NCBI RefSeq assembly: GCF_945605565.1
Contig: NZ_OX216966.1
Location: 4,952,001 to 5,016,000, forward strand
Direction of reading: 5' to 3'
Length of the DNA stretch: 64,000 nt
From: Paenibacillus dendritiformis
GTDB taxonomy: Bacteria > Bacillota > Bacilli > Paenibacillales > Paenibacillaceae
Positions 26,663 through 35,541 of this stretch are shown here, piece after piece. The stretch's first letter is position 1. Each line of letters starts with the position of its first letter. Under the pieces are notes generated by a model. It had not been told where the DNA came from. It saw only the letters and a list, made by a program, of their open reading frames with translations, and did not search any database. Both the position numbers and the translations under genes were made by a program.

Positions 26663-27382
26663 TAGACGTTCAGCTCCTTTTTATTCAACGCTGGTTCAGC
26701 TTCAGTCTACTCCTTTCTTGTCCGGTTGAATATGGATTTTTTCTACCTGACGCATAGAAATATCGGAACTCCGGTTGCCGTAAGGCAGCAAAAAGGAGGC
26801 CGCCCCATAGGCAGAGCGCGCAACGACGAGAGACAACACGGATGACCGAGAATATAAAGACGGGAAAAAAGGCGGGATACGGACAAGCAGTGAAACGAGG
26901 CGCTGCGAAGGCTAGTGAAATAATATCCTGCGTGAATGCAGTAATTTACACTATTTGAACGATATTTTATTAAATTGCTGCAAAAGCCAGGCTGTTGGAA
27001 ACCCCCTGTTTTTTCGGAGGGGTGATTACCTAATCGAAACTTGGCATTCAGAGCGTCATCGCCTTCTGGAGACATCATAATATCCTAGGGTTTTAACGTG
27101 TGGAGGGAACTGTGCTATTTTACAGGAATTTCGGCTCAATGAGTCCACATTTCGAGGAATTGCTGCACAGCTACATCATTTTAGGCCCTTTTGAGCTAAG
27201 TCGAAGAGAAACGGGTGAAATTGCTGCAGTTTTACAGGATTCCCTTTCTGGTGAAGTCGTCCCTATCGAATTGCTGTATTTTATACGAAAATAAAAACGT
27301 TGAAGTAAGCACGACAGTCCTTTCAAAATGTATGAATAGAACTTTTTCGGGCCATTATTACTCTAAGAAAGCAAAAAAAGAC
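26663..27382. other. 720 bp non-coding stretch left of the insertion sequence
   Basis: Holds the second hairpin array (26928-27293). The short open frames here follow the repeats. No supported gene. Confidence 0.6.
26928..27293. repeat. Second array of CTGCA-type hairpins
   Basis: Cores at 26928 (CTGCGTGAATGCAG), 26978 (CTGCAAAAGCCAGG, degenerate), 27114 (CTATTTTACAGG), 27163 (CTGCACAGCTACAT), 27224 (CTGCAGTTTTACAG) and 27274 (CTGTATTTTATACG). Most carry AATTG before the core and ATTTC or ATTCC after it. Spacings 50, then 49/61/50, match the array at 13.6 kb. Confidence 0.75.
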
Positions 27383-28877
27383 TCACCCCCCGAAAATGAT
27401 CACATCATTTTCAAAATTTAGCTTGTTTCGTTTTCAGTTAGTTGAAGTGCAAAGCCCAGCTCTTGGAGTTTCTTTACGTAAAAATTAGCTGTTCTTTGTT
27501 TAGACATGCGTACCTGCATGTCTATTTCTTTGTATGGCGTTCCTTCTTTCATCATGGCATAAATGATCTTAATTAAGAGATGTCCGGTTGCTACGCTTGC
27601 TGTTTTTTCGCCTCGTCGTTTCCGTATCCGTCTAAAGTGCTCACCTATTCGATTCCTTGACCTGTAATTTGCCCATGCCGCTTGCGTTATGCTACGTTTC
27701 AGATACTTGTTCCCTTGCAGGCATTTCCGGCTTTTCTTGCGCCCCGCGCTCTCATTATTACCTGGAGATACCCCTGCCCATGAGGTGAATTGCTCGACCG
27801 TGGGAAAACGCGTGGCGATATCCGGCCCCATTTCTGCAAATATAGCGGAAGCGCAAGACTTGTCAATTCCGGGAATGCTGTCTAAACACTCAATCTCTTT
27901 TCGATAAGGCTCAAGCTGTTCGTCGATTAATGATTCAATTTCTTGCAGTTCTGCTTCCTCGAACAGCAGGTGCTTCCAGTGTGCACGCATCATAACACGA
28001 TGATGTCGCCGTAGCTGACCATTCAGAGCTTCAACTAACTGAGGCACTTTTGTTTTTAGCTTGGTTTTGACAAGTTCGCGTACGTCATCTTCTACGAGCA
28101 CTTCTCCGTCCATGAGCTTTTCCAGAAGCAGACGCCCGGATACGCCGAACAAATCGCTCATAAAACTCGTAAGCTTGATGTTTCCGTCTTGAAGAATTTT
28201 ATGGATACGATTCTTCTCAGAAGCAATGGTCACCACGATTCTCAGACGATACCTCGTTAGATCTCGTAAATCCCGCAAATGCTGCGGCAACACCACGCTT
28301 GGTTGAATGAGACCACAACGATGAAGTTGTGCAATCCACTCCGCATCTTTCTTGTCTGTCTTACGCCCTGGTGTATTCTTGATTTGTTTAGCGTTTGCCA
28401 ACACTAAATAGCAGCTAGACTCTAAAATATTCCATACCGGTTTCCACAGCACACCTGTGCTCTCCATGGCTACTTCTTTACACTCATGTGCGTTAAGCCA
28501 ATCTTGAAGTCGGAGTAGTTCGGTAGTCGTTGTTCCAAAGCTTTCGATGACTTTCTTGGGCTTGGATTCTAAATCCCCGTAAAGGATACAGGCAACTACT
28601 GTTTTTTGATGGACATCTAATCCGCAACAGCATTCGCGTACGGCATCCATGCTTGCACCTGCTTTCATGTGTACTAACAAATCATGCGACCTGAATAAGG
28701 AAATTTTATACACGCACTTGGGTGTGCATTGGGCGGTTCTCGCGATCGCAATTGGACGGTTTGTGCAACAGGGTCGTACCCCAATAATACAGTCGTCCTT
28801 GGATTTGTTAGTCTCATGATTACCATCTACAGTAACTTTAAAAGTTTACATCTACCTATTTTCATTCTGGGGGGTGA
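27383..28877 (-). mobile_element. IS110/IS1111-type insertion sequence
   Basis: About 1.5 kb around the transposase. Subterminal inverted repeats are visible: TCACCCCCC-GAAAATGA at 27383-27399 and TCATTCTGGGGGGTGA at 28862-28877. Such subterminal repeats are a mark of the IS1111 subgroup. The 200 bp between the transposase start and the right repeat could encode the bridge RNA. Exact ends are not fixed. Hairpin repeats of one family lie on both sides. Confidence 0.7.
27418..28650 (-). CDS. IS110-family transposase (DEDD)
   Basis: About 410 aa from the ATG at 28650 (AGGTG just upstream); the frame is open to 28713. The N-terminal DEDD RuvC-like domain has GLDVHQKTV, AMESTG and TDKKDAEWIA. The C-terminal Tnp_20 domain has IPGIDKSCASAIFAEMG and FTSWAGVSPGNNESAGRKKS with the conserved Ser. 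The gene seems intact, so the element may be active. IS110 transposases use a bridge RNA to choose target and donor. Confidence 0.92.
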   Translation of the reverse strand: MDAVRECCCGLDVHQKTVVACILYGDLESKPKKVIESFGTTTTELLRLQDWLNAHECKEVAMESTGVLWKPVWNILESSCYLVLANAKQIKNTPGRKTDKKDAEWIAQLHRCGLIQPSVVLPQHLRDLRDLTRYRLRIVVTIASEKNRIHKILQDGNIKLTSFMSDLFGVSGRLLLEKLMDGEVLVEDDVRELVKTKLKTKVPQLVEALNGQLRRHHRVMMRAHWKHLLFEEAELQEIESLIDEQLEPYRKEIECLDSIPGIDKSCASAIFAEMGPDIATRFPTVEQFTSWAGVSPGNNESAGRKKSRKCLQGNKYLKRSITQAAWANYRSRNRIGEHFRRIRKRRGEKTASVATGHLLIKIIYAMMKEGTPYKEIDMQVRMSKQRTANFYVKKLQELGFALQLTENETS

Positions 28878-28900
28878 CGTCGTAGACGTCATGGGGGTTT

Positions 28901-28960
28901 GTGCAGGATTTCCTGCAACGAAATAAACGCCGTAAGGGAATACTGCAATTTTGCAATTTT
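28901..28960. repeat. Hairpin repeats on the right flank of the insertion sequence
   Basis: TGCAGGATTTC at 28903, CTGCA at 28913, and CTGCAATTTTGCAATTTTTCGG from 28943. The first looks like the 3' half of a unit as found at 13.6 and 27.1 kb. Confidence 0.55.
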
Positions 28961-28987
28961 TCGGCAAGTCTAGCTTGGAAAATAAGA

Positions 28988-29031
28988 GGGGCTGTCTCAC
29001 AATAGCTAAAAAATGCTTCGGAGACGGCCCC
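28988..29031 (-). terminator. Terminator of the Bce-type ABC genes
   Basis: Stem GGGGCTGTCTC (28988-28998) / GAGACGGCCCC (29021-29031); on the minus strand it is followed by TCTTATTTT. Confidence 0.85.
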
Positions 29032-29043
29032 TTGCGGATACAA

Positions 29044-30930
29044 CTAGATCACTTTTTTGAGCTTGCGAACGTAATTCGCACGGATAAAGATGAAGTAGAT
29101 AATCTGAATCGCCAGGAACGAGCCAAGGACAATCGCGGATTCCTTCACCAGACTCATGCTGAACGTGTTCTGCAGCGAGTTCAACGCGACCGCGCCGTGT
29201 ACGATAGCGACGACAATCGGTACGAAGAACAACAGCCCGATCTGGGTGGACACAATCTTCGACAGTTCTCCTTCGGTCAGTCCCAGCTTGCTGATGGCCC
29301 GATACTGCACGGTATCCTGATCCAGATCGGAATACAAGCGCAAGTACAGGAAGCTGCCGGCGGCGACGAAGAAGACCGCGCCGATGAACAGTCCGGACAA
29401 ATAAATCTGGCCGAAGCCCTGATTCACATCGTTCAGCATCAGCGCTCTGGAACTGAATAAATAATTGCCGTCCGAGTCGCCCAATTGCTTGTTCAACTGC
29501 TTCGCCACGGCCAGCGTCGATTGCCAGTCCTCAATCAGATACGTATAAATCATGTCGTCTCTCTCGGAGGCAGGCAAGCTCTGAAAAGCCGCATCGGACA
29601 AGACGATGACTTTGCGTCCGCCCACATTCTGGGTGACCGCTTCCGGCATCGCTTCATTGGCTGTCACCGCGAACGTCTTGTCCGCACCGAAAGCAACCGA
29701 TGTTTCCTCGCTTTTCTCCTGCTCGATGTTCATCGGATTGACCTGATAGAACAGATGCGCTTCCTCGTCGCGCAGGGCCAGATTTGTCTTGATCAGTTGA
29801 TTGTAATCAGACACGCTAATTACCTGATAGGATTTCTCCGTCTTCGCATCCTCGACGAACTTCACCGGGAAGACGACAGCCTCATAGCTGATTCCCGCCT
29901 TGTTCAGGGACTGCTCAATAAGCTCGGCATGCTTCGCCTCCAGCTTGTTGCCTGCGTGTGAGTCGTATTTCATGACCGCAGCGCCGGATGTCGCCATATT
30001 GGTGAATATCGCCTTCAGGCCGACGAGCGTCCCGATCGCCGTGAACGCGACCGTCGAGATAATGGCGACAAGGAAGAACATGCGGGCATTGTCCTTCATT
30101 CGGTAAGCCAGATCCGACAATGTAATCAGATTGGTGCCGCGGCGGTACAATTTCTTGGTCTTCAATCGGTTAATAATGTACACGCTAAGCTGCGTGAACA
30201 GGAAGTAAGTCCCGATACTGACGACCGTGGCGACAGGCAGAAGCGCGAAAATGACGAGTACGCCTTTGACCCACATGGCAACGCCGTAGCCTAACGCCAG
30301 GAGGAAGACCGCCAGGAAGGCAAGCCAGCGGGACGCCTTCGGCTCCGGCTTCGGCTTCATCGTTCCCTTCAGCAGGTCGATGAGCGAGCTGCTGCGCAGA
30401 ATCGTCGCAGTGAACAGCGATATGATCAGGAACAGCAGCACGAACGCCCCGCCCGTCAGCGCGATCGCCTTCACCGGGAAGTAGAATTGCAGCGGCTGTT
30501 CCAGATTAAGAACCGAAGAGCTCATCAAGAGCAGCCACTTCGACAAGGCGAGACCCGCTCCGATGCCGGATACGGTCGCCGCCAGGCCGATAACGATATT
30601 TTCAGTAAAGACGAGTCTTCTCAGCTGCATATCGGACATCCCGTGCATAATGCAGATGCCGAATTCTTTTTTGCGTGTTTTCAGAAAAGAGCTCATCGAA
30701 TATAAAATGAAGAAAAACGTAAACAGATAGATGATATATTGGGCCACATCCATCCCCGCTTGCGCGCCTCGCCCGTAATTCCCGTTGCCGCTGAAATCGA
30801 GCGCCGGATGCAGCGCCAGCATCGAATAGACGAAAAAGATCATGACGGAGAACGCGCAGCTGAAGAAATAGCCGGCGTACAGCCGTTTGTTGCGAAATAC
30901 GTTTTTAAGCGCGAACTGGCGAATATTCAT
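29044..30930 (-). CDS. BceB/YxdM-type ABC transporter permease (FtsX-like)
   Basis: 628 aa. About ten membrane segments, with FtsX domains near each end and a large extracellular domain of about 200 residues between segments 7 and 8 (roughly residues 300-520). This is the layout of Bce-type peptide antibiotic detoxification and sensing modules. Its start overlaps the ATPase gene by 26 bp, so the two are translationally linked. The usual BceRS two-component partner is not next to it. Confidence 0.88.
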   Translation of the reverse strand: MNIRQFALKNVFRNKRLYAGYFFSCAFSVMIFFVYSMLALHPALDFSGNGNYGRGAQAGMDVAQYIIYLFTFFFILYSMSSFLKTRKKEFGICIMHGMSDMQLRRLVFTENIVIGLAATVSGIGAGLALSKWLLLMSSSVLNLEQPLQFYFPVKAIALTGGAFVLLFLIISLFTATILRSSSLIDLLKGTMKPKPEPKASRWLAFLAVFLLALGYGVAMWVKGVLVIFALLPVATVVSIGTYFLFTQLSVYIINRLKTKKLYRRGTNLITLSDLAYRMKDNARMFFLVAIISTVAFTAIGTLVGLKAIFTNMATSGAAVMKYDSHAGNKLEAKHAELIEQSLNKAGISYEAVVFPVKFVEDAKTEKSYQVISVSDYNQLIKTNLALRDEEAHLFYQVNPMNIEQEKSEETSVAFGADKTFAVTANEAMPEAVTQNVGGRKVIVLSDAAFQSLPASERDDMIYTYLIEDWQSTLAVAKQLNKQLGDSDGNYLFSSRALMLNDVNQGFGQIYLSGLFIGAVFFVAAGSFLYLRLYSDLDQDTVQYRAISKLGLTEGELSKIVSTQIGLLFFVPIVVAIVHGAVALNSLQNTFSMSLVKESAIVLGSFLAIQIIYFIFIRANYVRKLKKVI

Positions 30931-31669
30931 CCCGCGTGCCTCCTATTGACGACAAGATATCCATGATGCCCTGGAAAAAGATCTGGCGGCTTCCCGTCTT
31001 GTGCAGTTCCTGATACAGCGTGCCGTCCTTGATGAAGATGACCCGGTCGCAGTAGCTTGCCGCCTGCGCGTCATGCGTAACCATCATCATCGTCACGTTT
31101 TCTTCCTTGTTCAATCTTTCCAGCGTCTGCAGCACGTCCTGGGCGGATTTGGAGTCGAGGTTCCCTGTCGGCTCATCGGCCAGAATCAGCTTCGGCTGGT
31201 GGATGACCGCCCGCGCGATCGCTGTGCGCTGGCATTGTCCCCCGGAGATCTCGTAGGTCCGCTTGTTGAGGATGCTTGTAATCCCCAGCTTCTCGGCAAT
31301 CGCATGTACCCGTGCATCCTGCTCCTTGATGCCGATGCCGTCCAGGGCAAGCGGGAAAATAATGTTCTCCTTGACCGTCAGCGTCTGCAGCAGATTGAAA
31401 TCCTGGAATACGAAGCCGAGCTCGCGCCGGCGGAACAGCGCCAGCTTCCGCTTGCTCAGCTTGTTCATCTGCTCGTTGCCGACATAGACTTCGCCGGAGG
31501 TCGGCTTGTCTATCGTGGAGACGACATTCATCAGCGTCGTCTTGCCGCTGCCGGACGGCCCCATCACGCCGACGAATTCCCCCGTGTTCACCTTCAGATT
31601 CAAGTTGGACAGCGCCTGATAAGACTGCTTGCCTTCATATACTTTGGATACGTTCCGTACTTCCAGCAT
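30905..31669 (-). CDS. BceA-type ABC transporter ATP-binding protein
   Basis: 254 aa. Walker A GPSGSGKTT (about residues 37-45), Q-loop, signature ISGGQCQRTAIARA, Walker B LILADEPTGNLD, and the switch His in VTHD. Belongs to the MacB/LolD/BceA class. The C-terminal tail of about 30 residues overlaps the permease gene. Its likely role is resistance to cell-wall-active peptides together with the permease. Confidence 0.9.
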   Translation of the reverse strand: MLEVRNVSKVYEGKQSYQALSNLNLKVNTGEFVGVMGPSGSGKTTLMNVVSTIDKPTSGEVYVGNEQMNKLSKRKLALFRRRELGFVFQDFNLLQTLTVKENIIFPLALDGIGIKEQDARVHAIAEKLGITSILNKRTYEISGGQCQRTAIARAVIHQPKLILADEPTGNLDSKSAQDVLQTLERLNKEENVTMMMVTHDAQAASYCDRVIFIKDGTLYQELHKTGSRQIFFQGIMDILSSIGGTRDEYSPVRA

Positions 31670-31897
31670 GTGTAACTTGCACGCCCCTTCGCAATCGTTT
31701 TGTTACTTTTACTCTAAGCCGAAATGGGGAATCGAGCCATTCTTCTTCCTTACGCCAAGCTTTCGTTATTGTAACAATTCGCGTTCATCCGTCTTCATGC
31801 AGCAAAAAGCGCTACTATCATTGCTTTTGCTCCCAGCGTGTGGTATGCTAGGTTTCCATTTTCCAGCAATACCATCATTCTTAGGAGGTAACTGAAA

Positions 31898-34072
31898 GTG
31901 ACTGACACGTTTCAAAGTGCCTATCAAGAAGAGCAGCACCATCTTGATGCGACACTCCGGGATATCCGGAAGCAGTATGAAGCACTGCAGCAAATCCCCG
32001 TCTATACGGGAGATGATTTTACCGAGCAAGTATTGGAAGACACTCGCGAGCAGCGCCGGCAGCGTCTGCAGCGGGCAGCGAGAGAGCCTTATTTCGGCCG
32101 CCTCGACGTCCGGGAAGGAAGCCGCGAACAGGCGATCCCGCTCTACATCGGGAAGCAGGGGGTCGACGCCAGCGAGAGACGGGAGCAGGAAGCCTCCAAG
32201 CCGGGCGCGGATCTCTATCCGCTCGTCATCGATTGGCGGGCTCCCGTCGCCAGCCTGTTCTACTCCTTCACGGGCGGATTGGAGCCCGCCTCCTATGAGG
32301 CACCGGAGGGGACGCTGACGGCGGAGGTCCACTTGAAGCGGAACCTCGTGATCCGCAACGAGCAGCTGCTGCGGGTGGTCGATACATTCGACCGCGAGCA
32401 GGGAGAGGAGAGCGTGACCGACGAATTCCTCGTCTATCGCTTGGGGGAGAACAAGGACAACAAGCTGCGCGACATTGTCTCGACCATCCAATCGGAGCAG
32501 GACGCGATTATCCGCGCGCCGAAGAACAGGGCGCTGTTCATCCAAGGGGTCGCCGGCAGCGGCAAGACGACCGTCGCCCTGCATCGCCTCGCCTACTTGC
32601 TCTATCAATATCAAGATCAGATTCATGCCGAGCGCATGATTATTTTTGCGCCGAACCGCATGTTCCTCGACTATATCGGGGAAGTGCTGCCCGAGTTGGG
32701 CGTCGGCAATATCCAGCAGCGCACCTTCGCCGATTGGGCGCTGGAGCTGACCGGGCTGGAGGAGCGCGTGCAGCTCGCCTCGCCGATGGACGAAATCGAG
32801 CAATGGTACGGCTCCCTCGCGGAGCGGCCGCTCGACAGCAGCGGCAGCCCGGGACGCTTCAAGGGCTCGCTGGAATGGATGCGGCTGCTGGAGGAGTTCG
32901 TCCAACAATGGGTGGTGCGGGCGATACCGGAAGAAGATTTCGTCCCGTGGGATGGCGGCTTGCTTCCGCACGCGACGATCGCGCACTGGTTCCAGCAGGA
33001 GTACCGCTCCTATGAGCCGGCCAAGCGGCTGGAGCGCGTGGCCGCCCGCATGCAGCGCTGGTTGGAGATGGAACTGAAGCAGGAGCTGAGCAAGTCCCGC
33101 CTGCAGGAGAAGAAGCGCAAAGGCTCCGCCAAATTGAAATCATATCTGAAGCGCTGGTCCAAAGCGGAGGTCATGGAAGTCTACAAGCAGTTGCTGCAGG
33201 ACGATGCCTATGCCGGGCACCTTCCATCATCCGTAAGGAAGCAGACATTGGCGAGCTTGAAGCGCGGCATCGTGCAGCAGGAAGATGTAGCTACGCTCGT
33301 CTATCTGCACCTGCTGCTTCATGGCGTGTCTTCCGCCCAGCGGTTCGATCACGTCGTCATCGACGAAGCGCAGGACTTCTCCCCGCTTCAAGTCGCCCTG
33401 CTCGACCGGATCGCGAAGAGCCACTCGTTCACGATCTTGGGCGACCTGTCCCAAGGCATTCATGCCTATGCCGGCATCGAAGACTGGCAGGAGATGCGCG
33501 ACGCCTTCGCCGGCGAAGACACGGCATATCACGCCTTGACGCGAAGCTACCGTTCGACGATGGAGATTATCCACTTCGCCAACGCGATCCTGAAGCGCGG
33601 CGTGAAGACGACCATGCTCGCCGAGCCGGTATTCCGCAGCGGGAACAAGGTCCGCATACGGCATGCGGCCCCTGAGCAGGCCGCTTCCTGGGTCGCCAGC
33701 GAACTGCAGCGCCACCGGGAGCAGGGCTACCAGACGACGGCGATTCTGACCCGCACGACGGAGGAAGCGCGGGAATGGCATGAGCGGCTGCGGGCTCTGG
33801 GCGCCGAAGCGCATCTGATCGACGGCCGGCAGCAGCAATATTCGGGCGGCATCTCGGTCCTTCCGGTCTATCTGTCGAAAGGACTTGAGTTCGACGCCGT
33901 CATTCTGCTCCACGCCAATGACACGCATTACGGCATGAGCCCGCTGGAAGCGCGGCTGATGTATGTCGGCTGCACCCGTGCGCTCCATCAGCTGACCCTG
34001 TGCGTAGACGGCGCCATCAGCCCGCTGCTCCCGCAGTCGGATGATGAATGGACCGTGCACGAGCATTCGTAA
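31898..34072 (+). CDS. helD: RNA polymerase recycling motor ATPase HelD (UvrD-like)
   Basis: 724 aa. The N-terminal coiled-coil arm (residues 1-75) enters the RNA polymerase secondary channel. Walker A GVAGSGKTTVAL is at about residue 217, Walker B VVIDEAQDFSPLQ near 486, then SF1 motifs TRSYRSTMEI and SKGLEFDAVIL. HelD frees stalled polymerase from DNA and can protect it from rifamycins. GTG start with TAGGAGG 8 nt upstream. Monocistronic, with a strong terminator after it. Confidence 0.9.
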   Translation: MTDTFQSAYQEEQHHLDATLRDIRKQYEALQQIPVYTGDDFTEQVLEDTREQRRQRLQRAAREPYFGRLDVREGSREQAIPLYIGKQGVDASERREQEASKPGADLYPLVIDWRAPVASLFYSFTGGLEPASYEAPEGTLTAEVHLKRNLVIRNEQLLRVVDTFDREQGEESVTDEFLVYRLGENKDNKLRDIVSTIQSEQDAIIRAPKNRALFIQGVAGSGKTTVALHRLAYLLYQYQDQIHAERMIIFAPNRMFLDYIGEVLPELGVGNIQQRTFADWALELTGLEERVQLASPMDEIEQWYGSLAERPLDSSGSPGRFKGSLEWMRLLEEFVQQWVVRAIPEEDFVPWDGGLLPHATIAHWFQQEYRSYEPAKRLERVAARMQRWLEMELKQELSKSRLQEKKRKGSAKLKSYLKRWSKAEVMEVYKQLLQDDAYAGHLPSSVRKQTLASLKRGIVQQEDVATLVYLHLLLHGVSSAQRFDHVVIDEAQDFSPLQVALLDRIAKSHSFTILGDLSQGIHAYAGIEDWQEMRDAFAGEDTAYHALTRSYRSTMEIIHFANAILKRGVKTTMLAEPVFRSGNKVRIRHAAPEQAASWVASELQRHREQGYQTTAILTRTTEEAREWHERLRALGAEAHLIDGRQQQYSGGISVLPVYLSKGLEFDAVILLHANDTHYGMSPLEARLMYVGCTRALHQLTLCVDGAISPLLPQSDDEWTVHEHS

Positions 34073-34080
34073 AATAGTAC

Positions 34081-34131
34081 AAAGGCCGTCCCGAAAGAAG
34101 GAAGATTCTCTCATCGGGACGGCCCTTTTTT
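34081..34131 (+). terminator. Terminator of helD
   Basis: 14 bp stem AAAGGCCGTCCCGA / TCGGGACGGCCCTT followed by a T run (to 34131). May also weakly serve the convergent kinase gene. Confidence 0.9.
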
Positions 34132-34222
34132 GAAGCGGCATTTTTCAGTATAGTCAGAGGCAAGTCAGAATTACGGAGGCGTAAGTCATGAAGGTATGTG
34201 GAGCCGGGCATCAACTCGGCGG

Positions 34223-35518
34223 CTACCGGAACAGCCTCACCTGCTTGAACTGCAGCACGCAGGTCGTCCCTTCCTCCGGCCGGCTGTAGTAGGATACCTT
34301 GCCGTTCATCGCCTTCATCAATCCGATGACGACCATCAGGCCCAAGCCGGTCCCCTTCTCCTTCGTCGTGTAAAATGGCATGCCGATGCGCTTGATCTGA
34401 CTCTCGCTCATGCCGACCCCGGTATCCTTGATATGGATATGTACGCCCTCGTTGTCGGACCATGTCGTCACGGTCAGCTCGCCGCCGCTTGGCATCGATT
34501 CGACGGCGTTCTTCATAATGTTCAGCAGACATTGCTGCAGCTTCTTCGATTCCCCCGATACGTAGCGCGGAGATTTGGTCAGATGCTGGGTGTTCACCTT
34601 CACCTCGGACAAGGCACACAGCGGCGCGATCATGGCGACGACATCATCCACCTCCTTCTGCACGTGAAGCGGCCGCGCCAGCTCGACGACAGGCTTGGCA
34701 TAGTTCAAATAATCGGTGATGATCGCGTTCGCCTGCTCGATTCCCGCTACGGCATGGCGGTGATAGTTCTCGAATTGCTCGGGGGTGAGATTCTCCTTCG
34801 TCATCAGTTGGAGAAAGCCTTGGGATGTGGTGAGGGGGTTGCGAATCTCATGGGAGATGGAAGCGGCCAGCTGGCCCACGACCTGGTATTTCTCGGCGCG
34901 GAACAGCTCCTCCCGCATTTTTTCCTGGTTTTTGACATGATGATAAATATAGCTAACGTACATCGCCGACAAATACGTGCCAACGACCGCCACTCCCGCA
35001 TCGACGCCGGTCAGATGCTGCCACTGCGTGAAGCATAGCAAATAGCCGAGCAAATAGGTCGTCGTCAACGTAATGGCAAGCAGGCAAATCTGCCAATAGG
35101 TGCTCTGTAGCACATGCCGGTAGTGGAAATAAAGGCCCATAACGAGCAGCAGCGTCGAGCCGACGATGGTCGCCAGCACATTCTCTCCAAACAGCAGCAC
35201 GGTGATCACATTGAAGGCAAGCCAGGTGACAATCCCCGGCAGCAAACCTTCGAACAGCGCCGCCAGCGTCAGCGAGATCGGCGCGAGATGAACGCCGTAC
35301 ACGAACGGATGTATCTTTTCATAGCGAATATAGAAATACGTAAGCACCAGAAGGATACCGATGAACAGCATCTTTCTCCGGTAATTGGCGAACATGAACT
35401 GCGGCGTGATCAGCAAGAACATCAGACAGGCGGACATAATATACAGCAGTCCCTTGAATTCCTGGGATAGTATCGAATCGATCAAAGTTAACCGTTCCTT
35501 TCCGAACGTATTAGCCAT
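34223..35518 (-). CDS. KinB-like membrane sensor histidine kinase
   Basis: About 431 aa from the ATG at 35518 (weak ribosome site; the TTG 11 codons on has AAAGGA before it and is also possible). Six hydrophobic segments in the first 200 residues form a 5TM-Lyt-like sensor. Then comes HisKA with the phospho-acceptor His in SISHEIRNPLTTSQGFLQL (about residue 222) and a HATPase with NIMKNAVESM, DTGVGM and GTGLGLMV. It resembles the kinases that feed the sporulation phosphorelay. No response regulator is nearby, which fits an orphan kinase. It begins 23 bp after the flavoprotein gene, so co-transcription is likely. Confidence 0.82.
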   Translation of the reverse strand: MANTFGKERLTLIDSILSQEFKGLLYIMSACLMFLLITPQFMFANYRRKMLFIGILLVLTYFYIRYEKIHPFVYGVHLAPISLTLAALFEGLLPGIVTWLAFNVITVLLFGENVLATIVGSTLLLVMGLYFHYRHVLQSTYWQICLLAITLTTTYLLGYLLCFTQWQHLTGVDAGVAVVGTYLSAMYVSYIYHHVKNQEKMREELFRAEKYQVVGQLAASISHEIRNPLTTSQGFLQLMTKENLTPEQFENYHRHAVAGIEQANAIITDYLNYAKPVVELARPLHVQKEVDDVVAMIAPLCALSEVKVNTQHLTKSPRYVSGESKKLQQCLLNIMKNAVESMPSGGELTVTTWSDNEGVHIHIKDTGVGMSESQIKRIGMPFYTTKEKGTGLGLMVVIGLMKAMNGKVSYYSRPEEGTTCVLQFKQVRLFR

Positions 35519-35541
35519 TCGCCGTACACGCGAAAAGCGAG

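Noticed and set aside
27100..27294. Small open frame of 64 residues in the hairpin array
   Set aside because: It lies wholly within the repeats and shows no ribosome site or protein feature.
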